Of a stretch of DNA of 64,000 nucleotides, positions 24,808 through 36,367 are shown in pieces. The notes below the pieces were generated by a model, which had not been told where the DNA came from, searched no databases, and worked only from the letters and a program-made list of their open reading frames with translations. The stretch comes from Oscheius dolichura (Eukaryota; Nematoda; Chromadorea; Rhabditida; Rhabditidae). The translations under genes were made by a program, and so were the position numbers. Numbering within the stretch: position 1 is the stretch's first letter; each line of letters opens with the position of its first letter. Location of the stretch: positions 4,588,001 to 4,652,000 of the forward strand of contig OW051497.1 of NCBI GenBank assembly GCA_932521035.1. Direction: 5' to 3'.

Positions 24808-27386
24808 ATGAAAGTATCGGCATCCGAAGGACCACCCACAGCAATGGCACGTTGTGGATGGCCATGGTGAGGTTTATAATTGATTCTTCCTAATGAGTGA
24901 CTACTCCAGTTGGAGTCCAGGCTTTCTTCAACGCTTCGTAACATTTCCATATTTTATGTTCTGCCTATGTATTAATGCTCTCCTCCAAGGAATGATAGTC
25001 AACGGGTTTATTTCCACTTCAATTAGTTCTATAGAAAAGAGGTTAGCTGTGCCTAGATTCTTATATAATCCACATTTATTCCAGATTTGCTCTTTCTTCC
25101 ACAAAGTCGGGTATTTTTTCAGCTACGTATGACGTGGCGGTATTTGTAATGTTAGTTCCTTTGAGTTATATGGCTCATAAAGGTTAGTCTCCCACAGTCA
25201 TTTATCCCTCTCCCACGTTTAGTTAATAAAGTGCGGGTAATAGGCTTTGGAATGATTCTAGTCGGCATTGGGAGTATTTTTAACACGCTTCCTCATTTCT
25301 TTGATGGCCATTATTCTGTGGGAGAACTGCAATCTGATCTCTGTGACTCGGATAGGAAAGAAGAGTGTGACCTTTATCAGGTTGTTAGCCAATGGTAAAC
25401 AAGTAAACGTCTTCTAACTAAAGAAGTTAAGGTCCTACCCTTGTCTTATTTTTTCTCAAGTTCTTGTGGGAATTGGAGCGGCTCCTATCTTTACCTACGG
25501 CTACTCCACTCTCGACGAATTTGATTCGACCAAGCGAACAGCCCGGAATATGGGTAATAGGTCATTTGTCCTAATTTACTGCTTCTTTTCAGCCTATTAC
25601 ATGGCTGCGGCAACCCTTGGTCCCGCTATTGCGTTCATTGGCGGTGGTCAAATGCTGAATATTTGGGGAGACATCTTCAAAACAAATTATGCGGAGTATT
25701 TTATTAGAGAGATGTAGATAAAGGAGTAATTTAGCATGGGGATATCCGGGCCTAAGGATCCCCGCTGGTATGGCGCTTGGTGGATCGGCTTCGACATTGT
25801 CGGAGTTCTGTCTATTTTGTTCGCCATTCCGCTGACCATGTTTCCCAGGAAGTTGAAAGGTATTTTTCAAGAGAAAAAAATAGGCTAAATGGATCTTTTA
25901 GACACGGATGAACGAAAAAAGGGCGATGAGATTCAAACACATTCCGCATTAGATGTCGATTTCACTGGACAGAAATTTGCTTTTCTGAAAACTTTTAGGG
26001 TTTGTTCAGCCACAAATAGACTAAAAATAGGTTTTTAGTTATTTCTTTTCAACCCGACATGTATGGCTCTGATAGCGATGCAGACAGTGGAAAGCCTTAT
26101 TATGAACGGCTACATCACGTTTATCCCGAAACTATTCGAGAACATGTTCGGGTTCAGCTCAAGTTTATCCAGCACGGTCACAGGTTAGCCCATTGAAGAA
26201 CATTAGTCTCGTTAAAACCTGAAAAGTCCTCAATCTGTGGTGTTCAGGCGCTATTGTTGTTCCCATGGGAGTCATTGGAAGCTGGCTGGGAGGAAAACTC
26301 GCATCACGGGTCGAAAACCGAGTGACGTAGATCATTTCCGAGATAGCAGTAGCCAAAAATATTGCAGATCTATGCTCAAGTTGACCATCGGTCTTCTAAT
26401 CCTTACTCTGATCTTCTCGGCCTGTATGGTTCTCCCTTGTCAAAGAGGCCAAATTGCAGGGATTAACAGTGCCTACGTTCCTGACGGGTTAGCCTTCTCC
26501 CAATAGGCATGGAAATAGTTTTTACAGTTCGATTGTAAATTTGAATCATCGATGTAACGATCAATGCAGCTGTGATAATATTTTCAACCCCGTTTGCTCA
26601 GAAGACGGAAAACTCAGCTATTTTTCACCATGCCACGCAGGGTGCACTCAGACATCAGTGAGTAGAGCCCCTTGCGGCCAAAGAGATGGATTTACAGGTT
26701 ACCGGTGGAAGTTGGGGATCGTGTAACTGTGCAATGCAGCGCAACATCACATCCCCAGAAGTGAATAAGGGGTGGTGTCCTACAGATTGTAAGCTGACTA
26801 TGGTAAGATTATGGCTACCGTAGGCATAATCCTCGTTCAGTTTGTGTTCTTCATCCTCTTCGCCCTAGTGTGCTTGTTTGTGTTCTCTACAGCCCCCCTT
26901 ATCCAGTCGTCATCCATGAAGTAAGCTCTATCCAGGATTAGTCGATAATCTTTTCTGTGCAGAATTGTGTCGTTCGATCATCGCGACAGTTACATCTGTT
27001 TTTCTTGGCTGTGGATGCGTGCACTGGGTTCAGTTCCCGGCGCCGTGGCGTTCGGCATGGTCATAGATAAAACTTGCCAGAAGTGGATTCAGTCGTGTGG
27101 GTCTGACTCCAAATGTGTTTTGTACGATGCCGACACGTTGGGAAAATACATATTCACCTTTAGTAAGCTTCCATTTTCCTTAAAATCTATGTTCTATTTC
27201 AGCTGTGTTAACAAAGATACTCTGCATTACAGCCCTTGTGATAACTATTCGCTCATATTCTCCAAAGAGTTCTACGGGTAATCAAGAGGTCAGTCACTTT
27301 CGCTCATAACCCGATACGGTACATTGCAGGACGAGCCGAAAGCTGTGCCTTCGAAGAATTATGCTGTCTCCGAATCTTCAATTTGA
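24808..27386 (+). CDS. organic anion transporter polypeptide (OATP/SLCO)
   Basis: Twelve-TM SLCO transporter of amphipathic organic anions at the plasma membrane. I start at 24808 because splicing 24808-24866 to 24910 gives ARCGWPCWSPGFLQRF, matching the CGW...LQRF N-terminus of animal OATPs. The ATG at 24893 would lie inside that intron. Landmarks in order are LLQGMIVNGF and SIEKRFALSS (TM1 and after), GIGAAPIFTYGYSTLDE (TM4 region), and the OATP signature DPRWYGAWWIGF near 25760. The large extracellular loop has a Kazal-like cluster (RCNDQCSCDNIFNPVC, near 26550-26650), then NWGSCNCAMQ. Late TMs include ALGSVPGAVAFGMVID and TKILCITALVITI. The tail ends YAVSESSI. A poly(A) signal follows near 27427. 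Substrate unknown. Confidence 0.9.
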
Positions 27387-29564
27387 CCGGTCTGCCTAAA
27401 CATATCAAAGAAACGAAAAGAAATTCAATAAAATTATATATATCTAGTTGTTTCGAGACACGCTTCACCGCGCCACTTATTGCGTCACGGCTTGTAATAA
27501 CCAGCCTTCCTTGCAAATAAGAACCTGATTAGTCCTGTAAAGCTTGCTGTTTCCGCGTGAAAAACTGTGATATGCTAATTGCATCCGACTGTTACATATC
27601 CCATAATCCTATCTCCTTTGACAACAACTGTTTATCGGTTACTATATTTTCCCGAGCTGATTAACTTACTGACACAGATTGTTGATTGGCCTCTTCCGAA
27701 GTGCATACCCTTGTGTAAGAGCGTGGTAACTTCTTCAGGGAGAAAACTACCTAAGGACTGATAAGTCAACAATGCCGGCAACTGACCATTGCCATAGCGA
27801 TGCAATTCTCTAAAGACAATAGGGTAAAAACTCTGCAATGTATCTCGCGTGATGAGAAGGTGCCCAGTGGTCACGCATGCTTTCTCTTGTCGTCTGTATC
27901 TGGATGATTTGCAGCAATCCCTAATTAATCACTTGCACTGCAGCCTGTTCCTTAACAGGGGGTCTAATGTTTTGCCCCTTTTGTCTTCCTTCCTTCTTGA
28001 GAGGATAAAGAAAATCCTTCCTCATTAATCACGCCTCGACACGTCATTATAGAGGAACTGGTATGGTGTTCCAAAAAGCACCACACCCTTTCCTGCATAT
28101 GCGATGTTAAGAAATGTGTCAGTCGCCCGGCAGCCTATCCATCACTTCATCTCTGACTCATCCTCACAGTCTTGCCCGATATTTGTTTTGAAATTGTCTG
28201 TAATTGACCACCGCCCATACTGTCCATCAAAGGTGTCGGTAATCTCGGTGGGGGGTGTCTCAGGAATTCAGGTGACAGATGCCGCAGATTCACTGACTTT
28301 GAAAGACAGTTCCAGTGTATACTCAGTCAACCAGTGACTACGTGTAGAATTAAGTACCAAATAGGCCGGGTTTGCCTCCCTGGAAGCGCATCCAGTCTCG
28401 CCTTTTCAAGGTGCAAAGGCGTACAGTTTACACTTCTTGCCACTTCCGGTTGCATCTCCGTTTGGAGGTGGTTCGATGAAGTCGCGCGAGTGAAAGCTTC
28501 AACGAGGGTGAGTCACAGCTGGGTGTGGTCGTTGAAAGCTCCAGCTTGGATTTCGTCGTGGATGTTGAAAGACACCGCGGAAGTGGCAGCCAGTCCCGTT
28601 CCACGGTGCACCTCTTATGATAACCCCAGACACAACCTATCTGTTATTCAGTGAACCTCTTTGTAACCATGGCCCTGTCATTTCCAATATTCCAAAGTTT
28701 TAGAGTTCTGCATTAGTTGTATTCTTTCTGCTTACCTAGTGACATCATTGTTGCTGGGGGAACACCGGACTCTTGACCAAACAACTTTTTTGAGTCCTTC
28801 AACGGAAGCCTATAAAAACGTCTTTTAATTTGGAGAAGCCGGTTCTTGGTTTCAATTTCACGGAACACCACCGACCGGAAATGTAGCGAATTTTAACGAG
28901 CGCGGGTCGGTGATAAGAACATGAACACGGTAGTTTTTGTAACTATCCTTTGAAGACAATGTTTTTTCACTCTTTAGTCTTTGAGCCTAGTTTGGTCAGC
29001 GTGGTCGGTATTTCGAAGTGAGATTCGTCTCACCCTCACGGGATTACAGGGGATAGGCTACGGCTTATCCAATTAACTTTCTGTAGAAGCCTTTCATCAT
29101 ATGCGCAATTAACGGTGGACCGCACTCAATCAAAGTCCTGTTTCTGAGGACATCACCTCGATGACTAAATCTCCCCACCCAAGAGGAGCAGATATAACTT
29201 GCGCGGGGACAGTTGTGACTCATTAAAGTGCCCAGCGCTTCCAGCGGCTTCTCTCTTCTTCACTCCATTCCAAACCTCTTACAGCTGCACGGTCCACCGC
29301 GTTCTTTGAAAACTCGTCGAGCCTGTTACTGTCGCACTATTTGCGGATATACAAGTAGGAACATACAAAAAGCACGCTTTACGACCTGTAATTGCGCCAA
29401 ACCTAGAGTGTCCTGTCCTCCGGATTACCGTTGGAATGAAAATGACCGCCTTTACGACCTCGTGCCAGTTTGCGCTTGTCCATATTGTGCAGCTGTATCA
29501 CTGTACCTCCCCCTCCTTGATCAGTTTATGCTGATTTCCGATCGTTGACTGACGTCTTCCAGAG
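27387..29564. other. 2.2-kb intergenic stretch with uncertain coding fragments
   Basis: It contains the OATP 3' UTR signal, then little. On the minus strand at about 28030-28250 there is a protein-like stretch (DTFDGQYGRWSITDNF, later AGKGVVLFGTPYQFLYND) broken by an in-frame TGA. Around 28420-28620 several frames are open. On the plus strand, 29228-29548 is a Cys-containing open frame. I assign no gene. Confidence 0.3.
29556..29562 (+). promoter_or_regulatory. trans-splice acceptor-like CTTCCAG
   Basis: Acceptor-like sequence two bases before the ATG at 29565, which supports that start for the peptide precursor. Confidence 0.4.
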
Positions 29565-29950
29565 ATGCTTCTACGAACAATATTCGTCTTGGCGTTTGTG
29601 TTCTGCCTGCTGCTTCAAGTAGACTGTCGACATGACAGGTAAGGTTTTCACTTCCCTTGTTGTTATACAGTAGCCCTACAGTTTCTACCAGAATACTATT
29701 CACGTTGTGTATTCAGGTACATGGTGAGGAAAGGAGGCCGTTTGGACAGATTACACAAGCGAACACTCAGTGAATGGAAGAAGGCTCATCACCGTCCACG
29801 AAGTAACAGGTATTCCTCCTCAAGCAGAGGGTAGTAACCGGAGAGTTTTCTAGACATAAGAGGAGACGTCACGAGAGAGACGGCAGAATGCACATTGAAC
29901 ACGTCCTGGCTCACATGGACTCATTCGTACGGCCTCGGTTTGGTCGGTAG
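29565..29950 (+). CDS. neuropeptide precursor ending in RPRF-amide (FLP-33/NPF-like)
   Basis: An 87-residue secretory precursor from exons 29565-29638, 29717-29809 and 29854-29950, with phases consistent throughout. The signal peptide is MLLRTIFVLAFVFCLLLQVDC. A basic spacer follows (RLDRLHKRTLSEWKKAHHRP), then a KRRR cleavage site, and one peptide ends MHIEHVLAHMDSFVRPRFG before the final Arg and stop. Gly-Arg at the very end is the amidation and cleavage signal, so the product would end in RPRF-amide. From family knowledge, nematode FLP-33 ends in a similar LRTIDGIQKPRF-amide, and invertebrate long NPF peptides end RPRF- or RxRF-amide. It could therefore be a divergent flp-33 or an NPF/NPY-type peptide. 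The reading as a peptide precursor is strong. The exact family is uncertain. Confidence 0.78.
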
Positions 29951-31461
29951 TATCCGTACCTGCCCCGCTTCCACGTGTCTGTAGTTATTGTTCCCAAGGA
30001 TTCTAATCATTTTACACGGGCCCATGTGGGCTGCCTGACCCGCAATGATCATGCTCCCAAGAGTCTTTCCTCCTGATAGCTTTATCCTTCGTAAGCTTTG
30101 CCTTGCCATCTGTCTTCATACAACAAACTCTACTCAACGTCATGGACGCCCCCCTGAAATATTGAACTCTTCACGTCTTTCTTCTTTTGTTAACTTCCCC
30201 TTTAACCCGCCTCTTCCCATTGTTTCAAACAACTCATCTCCTATTCCAGTTACCTTCCCGAGAATCTCCCATTCAGCCCGGTTACTCCTTTCGCCTCGAC
30301 ATTCCGTTTTTTTCTGTGATATACGCTCGGAGCAATAAATATCCATCCATGGTTTAAAAGGCGTCTCCAATGAGACATTAATTTCCATAACGATTTGTGA
30401 CTGTCGCTGCATTCAAAGGACACACGCGGAAGTTTTTTTGATCTTCTTTAATCTTGGCTTTTGACTTGTAAAGCGCCGACTTCTCATAGGTCGTGTCATT
30501 TAACCCTGCTAAGGTTCATATAAGGCGACTCGCGCAGCAAAAGTCTCCCAAGAGAAATTTTTATAGAAATATGAGACCGTCTTATGGCGCTGTCCACATC
30601 GTGTCCATTAGTAGTACTCCGTCTAAAAACAGCAGTGCACCAAGTCTTATATTTTACGCGCCGTGTTCCCTGAGGAGTCCTGTGCTCTCAATCACACTCT
30701 TCAGATGACTTCATGTTATATATAGTTTACTTTAAAACCGCTGTTGTTTTCTTTTCGCAAGCTCATCTTTGACATCTATCCTACCCGTAAGTCTGAGTTC
30801 CCAATTCTCACACTTTTCGCCTTCCTTGAAACTCTCTCCTTCAAGGTTTTTTATATGGACGTCACAAAACGATAAACTGGATAGGAAATTTGTAAACATC
30901 AAAGGGAGCAGGCGTGATTCAGAGACATCGCCGACACTCAGAATTCAATAAAAAAGTGTTGCTCTTTGGCATAACATGTACAAAATTGTCGTTCAACTTT
31001 CTGAGCGATATTCTTCCAGTATTGAGATAACCCCTCTTTTGCTACTCCTACCGTAAGTTTAACAGCAAACGGATACTTGCTCCTGTTCTGAATTCGTTAA
31101 AAATGAACCCAGGAAGAGTTCTCTTTTTACCTGGCGTCAAGTAATGACTAAGTCAGGAGGTACGCCTTCGGACCATTGTTATCCCGCTTCCTTAACTTAT
31201 TTAAAAAAAAAAAAGGATCCGCCCTGGAGAGTCGGGTAGGCGGACTCCACCCTCGTCACATCGTAAACTTGCTTACTCCCAAGAGTTCGTCTGACATCAC
31301 ATTATATATTTTGGAAATAATTAAGATTTCAATTCCTCTTCAATATTCCATGTCTCCTACCAGAGGCTATTTACTTAGATTCTAATATCGCCAGATCCCG
31401 CCTCCGGGCTAATGCATAGTATTTAAGGTACAGCGCCCGCCCAGTTTCCATTGAAACCCAA
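29951..31461. other. intergenic, flp-11 upstream region
   Basis: No gene seen. It contains a run of twelve A at about 31203-31214 and a TATTTAAG near 31419-31426, about 40 bp before the flp-11 ATG, which could be the core promoter. Confidence 0.4.
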
Positions 31462-31959
31462 ATGGCCTCTCCACTCTCCGTCGTCGTCTTCGCTGTTTGC
31501 ATATTAGCAGTACTATCCCAGTACGATGACATCGAGTAAGTTGGCCTTCTCTTATTTTACAGTAGCGACTATTTCAGGACAGAGAAAAGGGCAATGCGTA
31601 ACGCTCTGGTGCGATTTGGACGAGCTAGCGGTGGTGCCCGAAACGCTTTGGTTAGGTAAGGTTTACAAGCTTCTCAGATTCACACATACTTCTGTTTTCC
31701 CCTAATGCAACTACAAGTTCAGATTTGGAAAACGCTCTTCTGACCCCTTCCTCGATCAGTACGAATCCGCCGTCCAGGACAAGAGGAACGGAGCTCCCCA
31801 GCCCTTCGGTAAGCATCCTATTACAACTTTATAGCGGCCACGCAAGATAAACATATTTATGGTAATTTTTCAGTGAGATTCGGCCGATCCGGCCGTCTCG
31901 AGCACATGCACGACATTCTCAGCACCCTGCAGAAGCTTGAGCTCGCTAACTCCAAGTAA
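31462..31959 (+). CDS. flp-11: FMRFamide-like peptide precursor FLP-11
   Basis: A 107-residue neuropeptide precursor in four exons (31462-31535, 31578-31655, 31723-31808, 31874-31959). The signal peptide is MASPLSVVVFAVCILAVLS. Dibasic or Arg sites then release AMRNALVRFG, ASGGARNALVRFG and, after the spacer SSDPFLDQYESAVQDKR, NGAPQPFVRFG. Each ends in Gly plus a basic residue for amidation. These match C. elegans FLP-11 peptides almost exactly; the second has Ala where C. elegans has Met. In C. elegans flp-11 is the sleep-promoting peptide gene of the RIS neuron. Introns interrupt the RFG codons of two peptides, a conserved-looking layout. An AATAAA lies near 32002. Confidence 0.97.
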
Positions 31960-32056
31960 CTTCCTTTCATTTTTGCTATAGAGCGTTCTTGGGTTAACTA
32001 TTAAATAAACTGTGTTAATATTTTATTTGTGTTCGTATACCCGTCTATAAAGAAGG

Positions 32057-33743
32057 CTACACTGGTTTGACCGATTGGTAAAGCATAGGATTGAGTGTCA
32101 CGAATTTGGTGTCTAAATTCGGCTGATAAGGATAATTTCGGGAACTCTGATAACCCCAAGGGTCGACTAGGGCCCGGTTGAAAAGGGTCAGTCTGAAATG
32201 AATTTGATTGTCTAAGGACTTGGAACAAACCGTTTGCCTGTGAGACCCATCAAAAAATTCTGGTAACCTCGCCGGATGGCATGTGGTTCAAGGGCCGCCA
32301 TCCACAAGACGTACCCTGTTGACAACGTATATATAATGTGATCGCCGTGGGGAACGTAAGGTAGTTTTCCTCTGTCGGCCATATCAAAATACCACGCCTA
32401 GATCCTTGTTACTTAACGGTTAAAGTGGAGACCAACCTCGATTCCCTTCCATAATGTGTACATGGCTATGGATACATTAGGCGAGACGGCCATTGACGCC
32501 GAAGAAACAGCGGAAGCGACGACATTCTTAATGGAGTCCGGAAGATCTGTATGACGATTCATAGTGCATCTGCTCGCCTGAAATGAATTTAAGAAAAAAA
32601 GATCCGAAGGATGCTTACATGGAAGAGGAACGGCATTAAAGCGAAGAACATAGGAATCTTCATGTTTCCCTTGGAGAACAGTTGCTCCAGCACCTTGCCA
32701 GGGCGCGTGAATATTTTAGTGATATTCTTCATCAGAATAAGTACAGAACTGATGCCTAATCCTAAGCCGAAGTTTTTCACAAACGACTAAAATTATAATT
32801 AGAATAAAAAATAAGAGGTGCCCTACCTCAGTGACAACGCTAACACAGGAGTTGTCATGGTCACATTTGTCTGACCTTGCATATTTTGTGCGGAGATCGT
32901 GCAGTAAAGCTTTAAATGCGTCAGGTAGCTTCTTGGTGGATATTATTTCGTTTCTCTGTTCCAATTTATGAGTAATCCTGAAGATTATCGTATAACCTAA
33001 TTATCTGTCAGTACCCAATGTAGCTCTTCATTGCGGGGCTAAGCCTGTTGTAACTGTAGAGATACATAAATAGCATCAATCCTCCCGCAAATGGAATGCA
33101 TTCCCCGTATTTCACTCGGAACATGTATCCATGGTGAACTGCTTGCCGGTAAAGCGTTTCAGATGCCTGCAGGTCAAAATTTAATTAACAAAACAGGAGG
33201 ACTTGCCAAGTTGACAAGGTATAGCGCTAGAGCCGGGCGTCTGCTCTTCTTCTCGATCATCAGAGCAAAGAAACTGGCCAGAAAACTGCTGGCTCCGGCA
33301 AAGGTGAAAGGTATGAAGAAGCCCATTAGATGCCTGTAGAGGATATAAACAATATTTAAGCCGGCGTACCGTATTCTGCAGAGAAAAAACAGGAAGAGAA
33401 CTAAATTGGTAGTGAGAAAACAACTGGACTGAAGCACATCTTTGATATACTTTTTCCAGCTTATTTGCTTTGGATCCTTTTTCGATACTAAGGTTGCGAT
33501 CTGAAGCAAAGTGCTGCAAACACCCGACAACACTTACTAAATAAAATACGCCATATGTTTTGAGGCAAAATTTAAACCCATCAGGAACAGCACTCTATAA
33601 GAAAGATTGAGACTAGAAGAAAGGGAGATACTGACTATGATTGCTGTCCAACAGTTGGGATCCCAAGTGTGAACAGTCTCGTAGCAATTGGTCGTCAAAG
33701 TCGGAGTACCGCAAGCGTGTGCTAGTTTTGACAATGTAGACAT
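32057..33743 (-). CDS. tmem-135: transmembrane protein 135 homologue
   Basis: Multi-pass membrane protein of the TMEM135/PMP52 type, linked in animals to mitochondrial dynamics, peroxisomes and lipid storage. Read leftwards it opens [20 protein letters not shown], then [12 protein letters not shown], the N-terminal Cys-rich TMEM135 motif. Hydrophobic segments follow, with [20 protein letters not shown] and [14 protein letters not shown] near 33150. The C-terminal half shows the family repeat: [20 protein letters not shown], then [20 protein letters not shown] and [20 protein letters not shown]. It ends [12 protein letters not shown]. Short introns occur throughout; 32589 and 33540 are clear examples. 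It is tail-to-tail with flp-11, with 97 bp between stop codons. Confidence 0.87.
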
Positions 33744-34223
33744 CTGAAATAGAGCGATTTTAGCCGAAACAGACTCTACAGATTAAAATTGTATGAATTC
33801 AAAAATTGGAAACAGGCACGTCAGAAACACGCGTTCATTGGACAAAGAGCTCGGAAGGAAATGGTCTGGGGAGTAGTCTGTTTCGGCCTCTGATAAAACT
33901 ACAGCCAGTCGTCAAAACAAGCGCCATCACGCCATGCTATAACAGAGTGTAGGCTTTTTCCCAGAGTCACTTTGTGCCATATTTGAAAGATATAAAAAAG
34001 ATTACCTCGTTTTATTACAGTATCACAGAATTGCACGGATATGAAACGAGAAGATCGCTTATTATGCTCGAACCATTTGAAAAAATCAATAGAAGGAGAA
34101 GAAGGGTGACCCTAGTACGGGACGGTCTAATCAATGGGGCCGCGGTATACGTACAGAATGTACAGTCGGTTGATATGGGAGACCAACCCAAACAAAAAGG
34201 ACATTATTAAGAAGGACGACCAT
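33744..34223. other. intergenic, no gene seen
   Basis: Spacer between two minus-strand genes. At 480 bp it is longer than expected inside a nematode operon. It probably contains the TMEM135 promoter and MFSD12 3' UTR. Confidence 0.4.
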
Positions 34224-36367
34224 TTAAGCTGTGACGGCGACCGGTTCTTCGTCATCCATTATCGTCTCCTGATCTTCCTCTAAAATGTAGCCATATATAA
34301 CCTTTTTTTAAATAATGATTCTTTTAAGAGCTGCCATGTGTGGCGTAAAACGTACCTAATCGTTGTCTGCCTCGTCTCCCAATAGAATGAGGCATCAGTG
34401 ATATGAGGACTATCAACGCTAGAACCAGGCACGCACCGGGTACAAATACTATTATATTTCTGTAGAAATAGGCGCACGCAATGTGTGACTTCGTCCTAAA
34501 AGAATACGTAGAATAGCATCGAAGGGAACTTACTCGCAACTGGGATTGAAAATCTCAATGATTTGATAAGCAATTCCATTAGCCAATTTATCTAGGAAAC
34601 TCATTGCACCATAAACAAAGGCTCCACTTTCCTAAAAGAACAATTTCCAAACAAAATAAATAACAAACTTACTGTGTTCTTATTAATCAGATCGGCAGTG
34701 AGGGAGAGAGAAGTAATGAGGAGGATAGCCTGGGAAACTCCGATAAACGCAGAGACAGTGTAAATCTAGAGATATTATGTGAGTAGAAGATGGATCAAGC
34801 TTACGGAAATAGTGTCCAATGGGAAATACATCCAGGCACATGTGCCCAGACCAACGAGAATTCCCACAAACAGGAGACCCTGAAAAAGAAGAAGAATGTT
34901 AGTTGGCAGGTATACGCGAACCTTTTTGTTTATTTTATTATTAATCGCCGGGACGATCTTTATCAGGGAGATCAGAAAGGAGGATATGTAGGACACCATA
35001 GGAAGAATGGCAACGTAGTTCTGAAGATAGGATCAAAATGAATGTAAGTTTTACATACCTTGGGGAAATCCTCGGTGATGGTTATGTAGAAGGGAAAGTA
35101 GACTTGGGAGACGTTTACATAAAGTCGAGCCAGCATGTACAGAAGAGCAACCTGAACGAAAAAATAATTCTCTAATTCTGTCAACTAACCTGGTAGAACT
35201 GGACGTGCCCAAACCAACTAGTCCAGTGCATTCTGGTCAACTCGCTGGTGTCCGAAGAAAATGAATTCAGCCGACTGAAATGATTTGTCAAAAGGCAGGT
35301 AAGGATGAACTGAACCTGTATCTTCTCTGATGTTGTGGTTCCCTAGTGATGGTATAGAAAAGTATCGTCACAACCAATCCTCCTGCTACCACCATGAATG
35401 CCGCTGTCTAAAACAATTTCGTTTGAAAACTGAAAAGAATGAGATAACCCTGAACTGAGCAAAGTCCCAAGGGCCGATAGCAGAGCCGTGACCAGTGTCA
35501 GATGACAAAAGCCAGGCTAAAATAACGAAGACGGCAAGATTTGCAATAACGGTGAAAGCGTATCTAAAGGAAAATGAAATCTTCTAATACGAGAGAGAGA
35601 CTAAACCTCAAAGAATTCATTGCTGTTCGACTAGAATCCAACGAGCTTAACTCGGGAATTAGAGCGAGATGGGAAATCTGCAAAGGATCTTAACTTGTAT
35701 ATTTGAAAATTAACTCACTTGGACCGATGCCCAGCCGAATTGAAACACCATGATAAATGGAACAAACCACACCACTTTATATCATTCCGACCCAGAATCG
35801 TTGCATATGAAACAGTGGTTAAATATGAAGGGAAATGACAGTGTAACACAAATTGTTCCTGAAAATAAGTATAGAATAAAATAGGAATAACAAGGATCCA
35901 CCTATAATGTGCCATGACATCCTTCTTCCTATTTTATCCATAAAAGCGGGAAGAACGTTAGAATCACTCCAGATGCCAACAAGAGGTGTAGAAATGGCAT
36001 CAGTCGCCTAAATGTCAGAAAGTAAAAAGATAAGAGAAGAAATAACCTGTCCAATAAGCATAAGCAAACCCGCATGAGAGCTTCTGAACTTGAGTACTTT
36101 TTCTAAGAAGATCATAAGATACGTGAACCACATACTAGCACAAAGATCATTGTAAAAATGGCCAACACCTAAAAGATACTTATTGAAAATTGATAAAATG
36201 AACCAACCATAACCGAACTTTTTACACCAATCGACGTCGTGGTCAACTGCATTTCGTCTCACTCTGGGATTATGGGGCTAAAGAAGGAATATATTTAAAT
36301 AAAAAGGAAGAGTATTTACCTCTGGTGGATCATCTCTAACTGGCTGGACGTCTAACTCTTCCTCCAT
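34224..36367 (-). CDS. MFSD12-like major facilitator transporter
   Basis: Twelve-TM MFS transporter; mammalian MFSD12 imports cysteine into lysosomes and melanosomes. It begins [16 protein letters not shown] at 36367. The first TM then reads [20 protein letters not shown], which closely matches the MFSD12 signature, followed by [10 protein letters not shown]. Later segments are [20 protein letters not shown] (35150), [16 protein letters not shown] (34990), [12 protein letters not shown] (34690) and [20 protein letters not shown] (34600). The acidic tail is [18 protein letters not shown]. About a dozen introns of 35-50 nt interrupt it. Most of the conserved blocks of the family are visible in order, so the assignment is strong. 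Substrate in nematodes is unproven. Confidence 0.9.

Noticed and set aside
24893-24895. ATG as start of the OATP gene
   Set aside because: It lies in a good 43-nt intron. The upstream exon at 24808 restores the conserved CGW...LQRF N-terminus.
28334-28654. 106-codon plus-strand frame
   Set aside because: All three frames are partly open in this GC-rich patch; no protein family is visible.
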